Source: Sulfurimonas crateris
Lineage (GTDB): Bacteria > Campylobacterota > Campylobacteria > Campylobacterales > Sulfurimonadaceae
Reading direction: 5' to 3'
Length of the DNA stretch: 64,000 bases
Assembly (NCBI RefSeq): GCF_005217605.1
Contig: NZ_SZPX01000004.1
Span: forward strand, 62,001 to 126,000
In this document: positions 45,944 to 55,017 of the stretch, in pieces
How the letters are laid out: each line of letters opens with the position of its first letter
Position numbering within the stretch: position 1 is the first letter of the stretch
Program-made: the position numbers and the translations under genes
Notes under the pieces: model-generated
Databases searched by the model: none
Seen by the model: the letters and a program-made list of their open reading frames with translations, nothing else
Told to the model about the DNA's origin: nothing

Positions 45944-47242
45944 CTAAAAGTTATAGGCAACCTGAGCGACAAAACCCACTGCATTATCATCCGTAATGTA
46001 GCCGTTCTTTGTTGCTGCCTCTCTTATGTAGCCTCCGCTCATAAAATAGCCTGCTCCCACAAGAAAATTGATACTTTTTGAGTATCTGTAAGTCGTAAAA
46101 ATATCGATCTCATCCCCGTAGTGGTCATTTTGCATAGATGCTATCGTATAACTCATCCACTTGTTGCTTTGCTGATGGGCATAAAGTTTATGATACTCGA
46201 TCTTGATACTTGTTTTAGAATCGGGTGTCAAAATTGCAAAGAGCTCATAATCTTTGAGATTATTCCACTGCACAAGATTAAGTCTTCCGTAATACTTGTC
46301 GCTTGCTCCAAATACGGCATCAAAGGTCTCCCTCTCTTTCGTATTTGGGTCATCGCCGCTTGCGTACGAGTGACCAAGACCGACTTTAGTATTTAAAGAT
46401 TTAAAATTGTAACCTCCCTCAAGATGATAGCCAACAGCATCAATGTAGACCTTCTCATCTGTCACTTTCGTATAATCACCAAAAGATTTTATATAGGTCA
46501 TATCATAAAAAAATCTATTTATATCCCTGTCGTAAACTCTTGCTCCTGCATAAAAATTCTCCAATGAGTTGTAGAGCTCATTTTTCCTCTCATTTGTTTT
46601 ATATGCAAATATCGGCTCGATCGCAGCACTTTTTTTATAAGCATAATGTCCGTACACTCCGCCGCCGTAATAGCCGTGACGATGGTTCAGACTAAAGTCG
46701 TCAGGATCGTGAAGCATGGTAGCGCCGTAGAAAAAATCTAAAAAATTATCTCCCTCTTTTAGCGAAACTTTCACTGCATCCCATATCCATTTTCCTGAGT
46801 TTTTCCACTCTCCTGGACCAAAAACTCTTGAATCACCGTACGAGATGCTCTGTCTTCCTACAGTAACGGTCATCTTCTTGTTTTTATACTCCAGAAATGT
46901 TTTGCCAAGCTCAAAACTGTCTGTCTGTGAGCTGTTGACCTCTCCAAACTCTCTATTGTAGAAGTCATCGCTCTTAAATCCCCAGTCAATAACTCTTGAG
47001 TCCTGCATTGAGAGTTTTGCACTCCAGTTATCGTTAAACTTATATCCAACTCCAAATCGAACTCTTGTCATAAGATAGCTATCACGGCTCTCTCCGATCA
47101 TTGGCTTTGTTCCGTAATATTTCTCGTTCATATTATCAAAACTCTCAAAGCGCAGCCTCACCTCTGCATCATAATCAAACTCAGCATATAGCGATGAAGC
47201 GATCAGCGACAAAAGAGAGAGTTTTGCGGTTCTTTTGTTCAT
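45944..47242 (-). CDS. Outer-membrane beta-barrel porin-like protein
   Basis: A 432-residue protein with a short signal peptide (KLSLLSLIASSLYA) and many alternating amphipathic strands rich in Tyr, Gly and Asp. It ends in a terminal Phe (VAQVAYNF), the usual BAM recognition signature. The segment GRQSISYGDSRVFGPGEWKNSGKWIWDAVKVSL resembles alginate-export/AlgE-type barrels. The substrate is unknown. It is a single gene between convergent dnaJ (15 bases) and a divergent aldolase-fold gene. Confidence 0.78.
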   Translation of the reverse strand: MNKRTAKLSLLSLIASSLYAEFDYDAEVRLRFESFDNMNEKYYGTKPMIGESRDSYLMTRVRFGVGYKFNDNWSAKLSMQDSRVIDWGFKSDDFYNREFGEVNSSQTDSFELGKTFLEYKNKKMTVTVGRQSISYGDSRVFGPGEWKNSGKWIWDAVKVSLKEGDNFLDFFYGATMLHDPDDFSLNHRHGYYGGGVYGHYAYKKSAAIEPIFAYKTNERKNELYNSLENFYAGARVYDRDINRFFYDMTYIKSFGDYTKVTDEKVYIDAVGYHLEGGYNFKSLNTKVGLGHSYASGDDPNTKERETFDAVFGASDKYYGRLNLVQWNNLKDYELFAILTPDSKTSIKIEYHKLYAHQQSNKWMSYTIASMQNDHYGDEIDIFTTYRYSKSINFLVGAGYFMSGGYIREAATKNGYITDDNAVGFVAQVAYNF

Positions 47243-47398
47243 AATTTTACTTTAGAATTAATATAGGTGTTTTAAAAACGATTTTATACTATATGTTTCT
47301 TTTTTAGATGCTTGAATTGAGGTTGAATACTTTAATGGTGTTGTTTTAAAGTAGGGTTTGTGATAAACTTTTATATCTTAATAAAAGAGCAATTTTAA

Positions 47399-47989
47399 AT
47401 GAACAAAGAACATCTAAAAAAGAAACTATACGCACTCGCCCTCTCAATGTTTAGAAAAGATTTTTTCGGCATCTATCACGGTTCCATCTCTGCAAAAACT
47501 GAATCAAACCGCTTTCTCATCAACACAAAAGAGGCTATCTTTGACGCTCTTGATAGCAGCTCTCTTATAGAGCTTTATTATAAAAAAGATTACAGATGGA
47601 ACCAGGCGAGTATTGACTCAAATATTCATCACAGCATCTACTCCCAAATATCGGATGCTAAATTTATCTGTTTTAGTATGCCCCCTTTTACGACGGCATA
47701 TTCGCTGGATCACAATATTATTACCCCAAAAGATTACTTTGGATACAAAGAGCTGGGCTCTATTGAGATAGTAGACCCGAGAAGTTTTGATGATTGGTAT
47801 GAGAGAGCAAGCAGTGAAATCGCCTACTATTTTCAGAGTAAAAAAACGGACATTATGGTCATAAGAGGCTATGGGGTCTACACTTTTAACAGAGATATTC
47901 ATGAGATGGCGAAGAAGATCGCCATCTTAGAGAAGAGCTGCAGACTCCTTCTGCTTGATAACACAAAAAACGATACCGCATTTGATTAA
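47399..47989 (+). CDS. Class II aldolase/adducin-fold protein lacking the zinc histidines
   Basis: A 196-residue protein with the class II aldolase layout: FGIYHGSISAKTESNRFLIN (about 23-42; usual GNISVR...ILIT), FICFSMPPFTTAYSL (about 91) and MVIRGYGVYTFNRDIHEMAKKIAILEKS (about 160). In active members the second segment has H-x-H and the third has RGHG; here the three zinc ligands are Phe, Met and Tyr. It is therefore probably not an aldolase and may be a binding or structural protein. It is monocistronic, ahead of a hairpin-rich gap. Confidence 0.7.
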   Translation: MNKEHLKKKLYALALSMFRKDFFGIYHGSISAKTESNRFLINTKEAIFDALDSSSLIELYYKKDYRWNQASIDSNIHHSIYSQISDAKFICFSMPPFTTAYSLDHNIITPKDYFGYKELGSIEIVDPRSFDDWYERASSEIAYYFQSKKTDIMVIRGYGVYTFNRDIHEMAKKIAILEKSCRLLLLDNTKNDTAFD

Positions 47990-48048
47990 AATTCTCGAAA
48001 AACTTGTTTTTCGTAGCTTTAGGGGGTTGTAGGGACTTTAGTCCATGC

Positions 48049-48076
48049 CAATAAAACGGACAAGTTCGTTTTATTG
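48049..48076. terminator. Bidirectional hairpin between aldolase-fold gene and bioA
   Basis: A 10-bp perfect stem (CAATAAAACG / CGTTTTATTG) with an 8-base loop, 6 bases from the bioA stop. Two smaller hairpins precede it: CGAAAAA-CTTG-TTTTTCG at 47996-48013, and GGACTTTAGTCC. The genes converge here, so it may stop transcripts from both sides. Confidence 0.55.
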
Positions 48077-48081
48077 CATAG

Positions 48082-49383
48082 CTATAGAAGTAGACTCTTT
48101 ATTGCCTCATAAGCAGTATCCATCATCTTGTCGCACTCATCTTTTGTGATGATATATGGCGGCATAAAGTAGACTATATGACCGAGCGGGCGTAGCAAAA
48201 CACCGTTATCAAGCCCATATTGATAGACCATAAGCCCTATTCTCTCTTCGGGTTTGTACCCTTTTAGCTCCACTGCGCAGATCATACCTGTCTGTCTGAT
48301 TGACTCTACGTTTTCAAGATTCTTAAACTTTGAGAGTTTGTCTCCCATATACTCGGCTGTCTCTCTGTTCTTTTCTATAACGTTATCTCTCTCAAAAATA
48401 TCAAGCGTCGCATTTGCAGCGGCGCACGCAAGAGCGTTGCCTGTATAACTATGAGAATGCAGAAATGCTTTGTGCTCGTTATAGTCACAATAAAATTTGG
48501 CATATATCTCATCTGTTGTTAGTACTACAGATAGCGGCAGGTAGCCGCCTGTAAGCCCTTTTGAGAGCACTATAAAATCAGGTGTTATGTTAGCGCTCTG
48601 GCATGCAAACATCTCTCCCGTTCTTCCAAAACCTACCATCACTTCATCGGCTATCATGTGAATGTCGTAACTGTTGCAAATGTCACGCACCAAGACCAAA
48701 AACTCTTTATGGTACATATGCATAGAACCTGCGCCCTGGACAAGAGGTTCAAGTATAATGGCGCTTATCTCATCTGCTCTCTCTTCACACAACTCTCCAA
48801 AAAGCAGGGCTGCTTCTCTTGCTGATTCTATGCTCATATCTTTTGGAACGGGTGTCTGAATGCTTCTTATAAGAAGCGGCTCATAAGTATCTTTGTAAAG
48901 TTTTACATCGCCCACACTAAGTGCGCCTATTGTCTCACCATGGTAGGAGTTGCCAAGAGAGACAAAAACCTTTTTATCAGCTCCGCTGTTCTTGTGTGCA
49001 TGAAAGCTCATCTTCAGGGCGACTTCAACGGCACTTGAGCCGTTATCGGCATAGAAACATTTACTAAGCCCTTTTGGCGTTAGTTTAACTAACCTCTCAG
49101 AGAGTCTAACCACCTGTTCATGGGTAAACCCAGCCAAAATAACATGCTCTAACGTCTCTAACTGCTCTTTAATTTTTTCGTTTATATAACTGTTAGTATG
49201 CCCGAAAAGATTTACCCACCAGCTGCTGACTGCATCTATATATGAGTTGCCGTCAAAATCTTCCAGATATACTCCATGTGCCTTTTTAATGGGGATCAAA
49301 GGGAGTGTTTCATGGTCTTTCATCTGCGTACATGGATGCCACAAAACCTCCAAGTCTCTATTTTTTAACTCTAAATTATTCAT
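48082..49383 (-). CDS. bioA: Adenosylmethionine-8-amino-7-oxononanoate aminotransferase
   Basis: A 433-residue class III aminotransferase making 7,8-diaminopelargonate from KAPA for biotin synthesis. Typical parts are LWHPCTQMKDH (about 14), VSSWWVNLFGH (about 54), FYADNGSSAVEVALKM (about 110), DEVMVGFGRTGEMF (about 247) and the PLP lysine in VLSKGLTGGYLPLS (about 276). The biotin made would also serve OadA in this window. It lies 3 bases downstream of an unknown gene on the same strand. Confidence 0.93.
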   Translation of the reverse strand: MNNLELKNRDLEVLWHPCTQMKDHETLPLIPIKKAHGVYLEDFDGNSYIDAVSSWWVNLFGHTNSYINEKIKEQLETLEHVILAGFTHEQVVRLSERLVKLTPKGLSKCFYADNGSSAVEVALKMSFHAHKNSGADKKVFVSLGNSYHGETIGALSVGDVKLYKDTYEPLLIRSIQTPVPKDMSIESAREAALLFGELCEERADEISAIILEPLVQGAGSMHMYHKEFLVLVRDICNSYDIHMIADEVMVGFGRTGEMFACQSANITPDFIVLSKGLTGGYLPLSVVLTTDEIYAKFYCDYNEHKAFLHSHSYTGNALACAAANATLDIFERDNVIEKNRETAEYMGDKLSKFKNLENVESIRQTGMICAVELKGYKPEERIGLMVYQYGLDNGVLLRPLGHIVYFMPPYIITKDECDKMMDTAYEAIKSLLL

Positions 49384-49386
49384 ATA

Positions 49387-49737
49387 CTATTTTTTCAACT
49401 CTACGGCTTCATACTCAGGAGTAAACTCAAGGTTTGTACATGCCAAGAGTCCGTGAAGCTCCATCTCCGCTCCGCTTACGTCAAAGAGCTCTTCACCATC
49501 CTTTGAGAGAAAAATAAACTTCTCGTACTTATGGTTGTCTCTGTCGATATATTTTGAGTAAACAACATAAAATGCATCTTTAAACTCCGGCATTTGTGAG
49601 CAGGTTTTAATATACTTCTCACACTCTTTATCTATACTCTTTATCTCTAATACGTCTGATTGAATCGTATTTAGCAATACTTCGGGCAATTTTGGCAACT
49701 CTTCTTTAATATTTGAATACTTATCTATATTGCTCAT
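49387..49737 (-). CDS. Hypothetical conserved protein upstream of bioA
   Basis: A 116-residue soluble protein, MSNIDKYSN..., rich in Glu and Lys, with no signal peptide. A possible β-rich C-terminal part is FIFLSKDGEELFDVSGAEMELHGLLACTNLEF. ATG 49737 has AAAGGA 7 bases upstream, so I prefer it to the in-frame start at 49779. It is 3 bases from bioA and so cotranscribed. I do not recognise the family. Confidence 0.55.
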   Translation of the reverse strand: MSNIDKYSNIKEELPKLPEVLLNTIQSDVLEIKSIDKECEKYIKTCSQMPEFKDAFYVVYSKYIDRDNHKYEKFIFLSKDGEELFDVSGAEMELHGLLACTNLEFTPEYEAVELKK

Positions 49738-49888
49738 ATAAAATCCTTTCTCTAACTCTTTGTATGTAAATCTTACCACCTTTTCATTAATATTCTTATT
49801 AGTAATTATTATCCCAAGCTCTCTTTATCAAGGTTTAATACGAATTTACATAAAATTACGAAAATATCATAAATAAGGCTTGAAATCG

Positions 49889-51352
49889 ATGATCACATGG
49901 ATGCAGAGACATAAAAAATATCTCATAATAACTATTTGGATTTCCACAATCGCTTTTGTCGGTGCCGGCTTTGTCGGATGGGGTCAATACAGCTACGGAG
50001 ACAAAGCCGGAGCAGTTGCCAAAGTTGGCAGTGTCGAGATAACAATGGGCGAACTTCAAAAAAGTTATTCAAATCTTTACAATCAATACTCACAGATGTT
50101 TCAGGGAGAATTTGATGAGGAGAAAGCAAAAAGTTTCGGTCTTAAATCACAAGCTCTTCAGTTTTTAACACAGCAGGCACTCGTGCTCAATCTGGCTAAG
50201 TCTTATGATCTTCAGATAAGCGACGCAGAGCTGCTAGATGAGATCAAAAAGCAGGATTTTTTCCATAAAGATGGTGTTTTCGACAAAGAGATATACAAGC
50301 AGGTTCTATCAAGAAACAACCTAAGCATCAAAGAGTATGAAGCTGACGTAAGAAAAGAGCTTCTCATCAAAAAAGCACTTAGCCTTCTGCCTGCCGTGGC
50401 ACAAGAGAGTGAGTATGAAATCTTAAATACTGCCATGAACATCGCAGATAAGATAGAGTATAAACTATTAGATGCAAGCCAAATAAACATTGACACTTCA
50501 GATGTAGCAATAAAGCCTTTTTGGGAGATGATGAAGAGCAGTTTTATGAGCGAAGTAAGCTATGATGTAAAGTTCATCAAACAGCCAAAACTATCACTTG
50601 AGTTTGACGATGCAACTATCATTCAATACTATGATGAGAACAAACTAAACTTTAAAGACAGCGAAGGCAAAATACTCCCGCTGGAAGATGCAAAAAGCAT
50701 GGTTGTTAGCGAGCTAAATGCTAAAGAGACTAAAAAAGAGGCTCTAAGAGGATATATTGCATACAAAAAGGGAGAAGCTAAAGATTTAGAGGTAAAAGAT
50801 GCGACTATCTCAATATCAAACAACCCTTTTAGCAAAGACGCTATTGACGTAGTATCAAACCTGACTCCTCTATCTCCTTTCTCTAAGCCTGTAATGGTCG
50901 GAGAGGATTACTTTACGTTCGAGCTTTTAAAAGTCAACCAGTCACAGCCAAAAAGCTATGAAGAGGCTAAAAGCGAAGCGATAGCTATGTATGTTGAGCA
51001 AGAGAGAAAAAGAAGGGTCTCAGAGCTTGCAAAAAACTCTTTTGCTACATTTAAAGGCAAAACGACCGATTTTATAACGGTTAATGATTATAACAAGCTA
51101 ACGGATCTAAGTGAGAGTGACGCTAACGAGTTCTTGAACACTCTTATTACAAAAAATACGAAAAGAGGCTATATTACTTTGGATAGCGGAAACATTGTTA
51201 TGTATAACATCTTGGAACAAAAACTGCTTGAAAACGATAACAGCAATCAAGGTGATGTTATTGCCAGATTGAAAAGTGCTATGTTTAACGAAGGGTTGAT
51301 AAAAAACCTGCAAAACAAGTACAAAACCGAGATTTTTATCGAAGGACTCTAA
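49889..51352 (+). CDS. PpiD/SurA-like periplasmic folding chaperone
   Basis: A 487-residue protein anchored by an N-terminal signal-anchor (MITWMQRHKKYLIITIWISTIAFVGAGFVGWG). It then has a SurA_N-type helical chaperone domain (about 40-170, with ALVLNLAKSYDLQISDAELLDEI) and a parvulin-like part that is poorly conserved. It probably assists folding of outer-membrane or periplasmic proteins rather than strong prolyl isomerisation. ATG 49889 gives the usual MITWMQ start for this family; the in-frame TTG at 49880 is the alternative. ftsA follows after 1 base. Confidence 0.8.
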   Translation: MITWMQRHKKYLIITIWISTIAFVGAGFVGWGQYSYGDKAGAVAKVGSVEITMGELQKSYSNLYNQYSQMFQGEFDEEKAKSFGLKSQALQFLTQQALVLNLAKSYDLQISDAELLDEIKKQDFFHKDGVFDKEIYKQVLSRNNLSIKEYEADVRKELLIKKALSLLPAVAQESEYEILNTAMNIADKIEYKLLDASQINIDTSDVAIKPFWEMMKSSFMSEVSYDVKFIKQPKLSLEFDDATIIQYYDENKLNFKDSEGKILPLEDAKSMVVSELNAKETKKEALRGYIAYKKGEAKDLEVKDATISISNNPFSKDAIDVVSNLTPLSPFSKPVMVGEDYFTFELLKVNQSQPKSYEEAKSEAIAMYVEQERKRRVSELAKNSFATFKGKTTDFITVNDYNKLTDLSESDANEFLNTLITKNTKRGYITLDSGNIVMYNILEQKLLENDNSNQGDVIARLKSAMFNEGLIKNLQNKYKTEIFIEGL

Positions 51353-51353
51353 G

Positions 51354-52718
51354 TTGAGCAGAACTGTTTTAGCCATAGATATTGGTTCGACAAAGATATG
51401 TGCAATTATCGCAGAGATAGCTGACGATAACTCCATAGCTATAACAGGAGCGGGAACTTGCAAAGCGCAAGGTCTCAAAAAAGGAAGCATAACAAACATA
51501 GAGCTTGCTTCAAGATCTATAAAAACAGCGCTAAATGACGCAAAAAGAGTCTCAGGCAGCGAAGTAAACACTGCAATAGTCTCTATTTCAGGCGCTTACA
51601 CAAAGAGCCTAAACTCCAGCGGTATCGTAAACATTCAAAACAAAGAGGTCAGTTTTAAAGAGATAGAGCGTGTAATGCAGACATCTCTTTACAATGCCAA
51701 TATTCCAAACGAGTATGAAGTACTTCATGCACTTCCATATAACTTCAAAGCAGATGACCAAGACTACATAGAAGATCCGCTTGGGATGAATGCTTCAAGA
51801 CTTGAGGTCGAGACACATATCATCACAACACAAAAATCAAACCTTAATAACTTAAGAAAAGCTGTCCGTGGTGCGGGTGTCGAAGTTGAGAACATTGTAC
51901 TAACAGGTTACGCATCTTCAATAGCTACACTTAATGATGATGAAAAAGAGCTTGGTGTTGCAGTTATTGATATGGGCGGAAATACAAGCAATATAACCAT
52001 CCATTCAGGCAACTCCATAAGATACAACGACTTTTTGGGCGTAGGCTCAAACCACGTAACAAGTGATCTTTCAATGGCACTTCACACTCCTCTAAATATT
52101 GCCGAGAGCGTAAAATTAAACTACGGCTCACTTCTAAATCCTAGCAGCGACCTAATAGAGCTCCCGATAATAGGCGATGAGAACACTACACACGAAGTCT
52201 CTTTAGAAGTCGTACACAATGTTATCTATGCAAGAGTTGAAGAGACTTTGATGATACTAGCTCAGTTTATAGAAAACAGCGGATTAAAAGATAAAATTGG
52301 TGCAGGAATAGTTCTTACAGGCGGATTTTCCCAAATGGAAGGGATGAGAGAGCTTGCCGTTGCAACGTTTGGTTCAGTGCCCGTACGTCTTGCAAAACCA
52401 AAAGAGATGGACGGTCTTTTTGACAACCTTCGCTCAGCAGAGTACTCAAGTGCCGTAGGTCTTGTTATGTACTCGGCATCCGCATACACTCAGTATGAGA
52501 TAGATGTAAATAAAAGAGTTAGACACTCAAATGAGGTTCATACGGGTCATGCAAGTATAAACCTTACCCAAGAGCCTGATGTCTCTACACCTCACCTCCA
52601 AGAGCAAGGGAGTGAGAAAAAAGAGGGGATGGTCTCTATATCCATGAAGAAGAGTAAAAAAGAGGATGAGGCCGGAGCCTTCAATAAATTTTGGAACTGG
52701 GCAACACAGTTATTTTAA
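51354..52718 (+). CDS. ftsA: Cell division protein FtsA
   Basis: A 454-residue actin-like protein. The N-terminal phosphate-binding loop is VLAIDIGSTKICAIIAE (about 4-20), with the 1C domain after it, GVAVIDMGGNTSNITIH (about 200-216) and VLTGGFSQMEGM (about 320). The C-terminus ends in an amphipathic helix (FNKFWNWATQLF) that ties FtsZ filaments to the membrane. The start is TTG at 51354 with GAAGGA 7 bases upstream. The order ppiD-like, ftsA, ftsZ is common in epsilonproteobacteria. Confidence 0.95.
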   Translation: MSRTVLAIDIGSTKICAIIAEIADDNSIAITGAGTCKAQGLKKGSITNIELASRSIKTALNDAKRVSGSEVNTAIVSISGAYTKSLNSSGIVNIQNKEVSFKEIERVMQTSLYNANIPNEYEVLHALPYNFKADDQDYIEDPLGMNASRLEVETHIITTQKSNLNNLRKAVRGAGVEVENIVLTGYASSIATLNDDEKELGVAVIDMGGNTSNITIHSGNSIRYNDFLGVGSNHVTSDLSMALHTPLNIAESVKLNYGSLLNPSSDLIELPIIGDENTTHEVSLEVVHNVIYARVEETLMILAQFIENSGLKDKIGAGIVLTGGFSQMEGMRELAVATFGSVPVRLAKPKEMDGLFDNLRSAEYSSAVGLVMYSASAYTQYEIDVNKRVRHSNEVHTGHASINLTQEPDVSTPHLQEQGSEKKEGMVSISMKKSKKEDEAGAFNKFWNWATQLF

Positions 52719-52727
52719 GGAGAGAGT

Positions 52728-53846
52728 ATGGAACCGTTTTTAATTGAAGAAGCACGTGGCATAAATGGAGCAAGGATTGTAGCTGTCGGTGTCGGCGGCG
52801 GTGGCGGAAATATGATCGGTCATATGATCAAAGAGGGTGTTACAGGCATCGAGATGATCATGATAAACACCGATGCTCAAGCACTAAAAGAGACTGTCGG
52901 TGCATCTACGATCCAGATCGGTGTAAAACTTACAAAAGGTCTTGGCGCAGGAATGAAGCCTGAGATCGGCAAAGAGTCTGCATTAGAGAACTACGATGAG
53001 ATAAAAAAGGCTCTTGAGGGAGCAGATATAGTATTTATCTCTGCAGGTCTTGGCGGAGGAACTGGAACGGGAGCGGCACCTGTTATTGCAAAGATCGCTA
53101 AAGAGGTTGATGCTCTGACAGTCTCAATCGTTACAAAACCTTTTATGTTTGAAGCGCCAAAAAGACTAAAACTTGCAAAAGCAGGACTTGAAGAGCTTAA
53201 AAAAGAGAGCGACTCTATCGTAGTTATTCCAAATGACAAACTACTCTCTATCATTGACAGAAAACTTGGCATCAAAGACAGCTTTAAAATAGTTGACAGT
53301 GTTTTGGCTCAAGCGGTAAGCGGAACAGCAGGCGTAATTCTCTCTACGGGTGAAAATGATATCAACCTTGACTTTGCCGACTTAAAAACTGTTATGAGCC
53401 ACAAAGGTATGGCGCTTATGGGTGTCGGTGAGCATGAAGGCGAAAATGCTGCTTACGAGGCTATCAAAGCGGCTATCGAGTCTCCTCTTCTTGATAATGT
53501 CTCTATAAACGGAGCTATGGGTGTATTGGTTCACTTCCATATGCATCCAAACTTCCCTATGATAGAGACATCAGAGGCGATGATCGTGGTTCAAGAGAGT
53601 GCGCATGAAGATGCAGATGTAATCTTCGGTACATCTACGGATGAGACTCTTCCTGAGAACTATGTAAAAATAACTATTATTGCAACAGGTTTTGAGAAAG
53701 ACCTAAACTCCGGTTCAAACAATGAAAACTTTGTAAACGAGACTCCTTCTCCAGTTACAAAAATACGCCCAAGGTTAGTTGTTGGCGGTGATCTAGACGG
53801 AAGTCATTTAGACATCCCTTCATATATGAGACAGCAGCAAGATTAG
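52728..53846 (+). CDS. ftsZ: Cell division protein FtsZ
   Basis: A 372-residue tubulin homologue that forms the cytokinetic ring. The GTP-binding signature GGGTGTGAAPVIA is at about 107-119, with the T7 loop later and NTDAQAL (about 45). The C-terminal peptide, LDIPSYMRQQQD, is a short conserved tail for binding FtsA and other partners. AAGGAGAG lies 6 bases before the ATG. It ends the ftsA-ftsZ operon; a hairpin follows within 10 bases. Confidence 0.98.
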   Translation: MEPFLIEEARGINGARIVAVGVGGGGGNMIGHMIKEGVTGIEMIMINTDAQALKETVGASTIQIGVKLTKGLGAGMKPEIGKESALENYDEIKKALEGADIVFISAGLGGGTGTGAAPVIAKIAKEVDALTVSIVTKPFMFEAPKRLKLAKAGLEELKKESDSIVVIPNDKLLSIIDRKLGIKDSFKIVDSVLAQAVSGTAGVILSTGENDINLDFADLKTVMSHKGMALMGVGEHEGENAAYEAIKAAIESPLLDNVSINGAMGVLVHFHMHPNFPMIETSEAMIVVQESAHEDADVIFGTSTDETLPENYVKITIIATGFEKDLNSGSNNENFVNETPSPVTKIRPRLVVGGDLDGSHLDIPSYMRQQQD

Positions 53847-53854
53847 TTTCTCAA

Positions 53855-53878
53855 CAAAACTTAAATAATTAAGTTTTG
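53855..53878 (+). terminator. Hairpin after ftsZ
   Basis: A 10-bp perfect stem (CAAAACTTAA / TTAAGTTTTG) around the loop ATAA, starting 9 bases after the ftsZ stop. The T-run lies inside the stem's 3' arm, so it is not a textbook terminator, but it would separate ftsZ from the next gene. Confidence 0.5.
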
Positions 53879-53914
53879 CTGTTGTGCACTACTATTTACA
53901 AAAAAGAGAAAAAA

Positions 53915-54349
53915 ATGAAATTTTTATTTGTGATGATGTCTATACTGTTTTCTGTTTATGCTGCAGACATACCGCTGCAAAGCAGAGAAATTTCGCCCCA
54001 AAATATGAAAAAGCAAAACAAAGAGATCGCTAAATTGGCTGCCCAAGAGTTGTCAAAAGCTTTGCCTTCAAGAATAGACAAATACACAGAACTTACAAGC
54101 ATCAAGGCAGACGATACTACGCTTGTCTATATATTTGAAATTGACATATCTCCAAAAAGTGATGAAAGTGTAAAAAAAAATGACCACAGTAGAATGAAAG
54201 AGGCAGTAACTTTGGGCGTTTGCAGAAATTCAAAACGCTTTTTAGATGCAGATATTTCAATTCAGTATATTTACAACAGCGCTCATAGCAAATCAGAACT
54301 GTTTAGGTTTGATATAAATAAAGAGGTATGTTTTAATACTTTGCAATGA
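53915..54349 (+). CDS. Small exported protein of unknown function
   Basis: A 144-residue protein with a clear signal peptide (KFLFVMMSILFSVYA, cleavage likely before ADIP). The mature part is charged, helical at first (KKQNKEIAKLAAQELSKALP) and then β-rich, with two cysteines (TLGVCRNSKRF and KEVCFNTLQ) that could form a periplasmic disulfide. It resembles no family I know. The ATG overlaps no neighbour; its stop overlaps the Crp/Fnr regulator start by 4 bases, so the two are translated together. Confidence 0.65.
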   Translation: MKFLFVMMSILFSVYAADIPLQSREISPQNMKKQNKEIAKLAAQELSKALPSRIDKYTELTSIKADDTTLVYIFEIDISPKSDESVKKNDHSRMKEAVTLGVCRNSKRFLDADISIQYIYNSAHSKSELFRFDINKEVCFNTLQ

Positions 54350-55014
54350 ACAAAAGCATCTCCACCAAGGAAGTTATCTCCTCTTTAGATTTTTTTTCAA
54401 CTCTTGATAAAGATCAGATAGAGTTTTTGTCATCTATCTCAGTAATACACAACTACTCAAAAGAGTATGTCGTATATTATGAAAAAAAGCAAAACGACTC
54501 TCTTTTATATCTTTTAAAAGGCTTGGCAAAAGCATATAAAATAGATAAACACAACAACGAAATATTTTTACACTACATATATGAAAACTCTCTAATAACT
54601 GAAATATCAAGCACAAAACAAGATATTCTTAACTCATTTGCAAATGTAGCGCTTCTAAAAGATTCTCAAATACTACAAATCAATTATAAAAAGTTTAAAG
54701 AAGAATTTTTAGATAAAGGGTGCTTATGTTCTGAAATTATCAATGAAATTATTTTAAAATCCCAGCAGCTGCAATCACTTGTAAACAGAGAGTTTATCTT
54801 TAACTCTACCGCAAAAGTTGTTATGATGCTTCATGATAACCTTGATATATTCAACAATTTAAAAAGAGCAGAGATATCACTTATTCTTCACATTCAGCCG
54901 GAGACCCTCTCAAGGGTTTTAAACAGACTCAAAAGAGATAAGATCATAGATTCTAACAATGGAAAAATTATGATTTTAGACAAAGAAGCTCTTGTTTCTA
55001 TTTACGAGGAGTAA
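54346..55014 (+). CDS. Crp/Fnr family transcription regulator, candidate nos activator
   Basis: A 222-residue regulator with an N-terminal cyclic-nucleotide-binding-like β-roll (about 15-120), a dimerisation helix, and a C-terminal winged helix. The recognition helix reads PETLSRVLNRLKRD (about 183-196); the E..SR pattern is that of FNR, which reads TTGA-type half-sites, whereas CRP has E..GR. The N-terminal FNR [4Fe-4S] cysteines are absent; one CLC pair lies at about 126-128. Its signal is unknown; nitrous oxide, NO or a heme ligand are guesses. It lies two genes upstream of nosZ. Confidence 0.82.
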   Translation: MNKSISTKEVISSLDFFSTLDKDQIEFLSSISVIHNYSKEYVVYYEKKQNDSLLYLLKGLAKAYKIDKHNNEIFLHYIYENSLITEISSTKQDILNSFANVALLKDSQILQINYKKFKEEFLDKGCLCSEIINEIILKSQQLQSLVNREFIFNSTAKVVMMLHDNLDIFNNLKRAEISLILHIQPETLSRVLNRLKRDKIIDSNNGKIMILDKEALVSIYEE

Positions 55015-55017
55015 AAA

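Noticed and set aside
47399-47989. Calling this gene a functional class II aldolase
   Set aside because: The zinc-binding histidines of active members are replaced by Phe, Met and Tyr.
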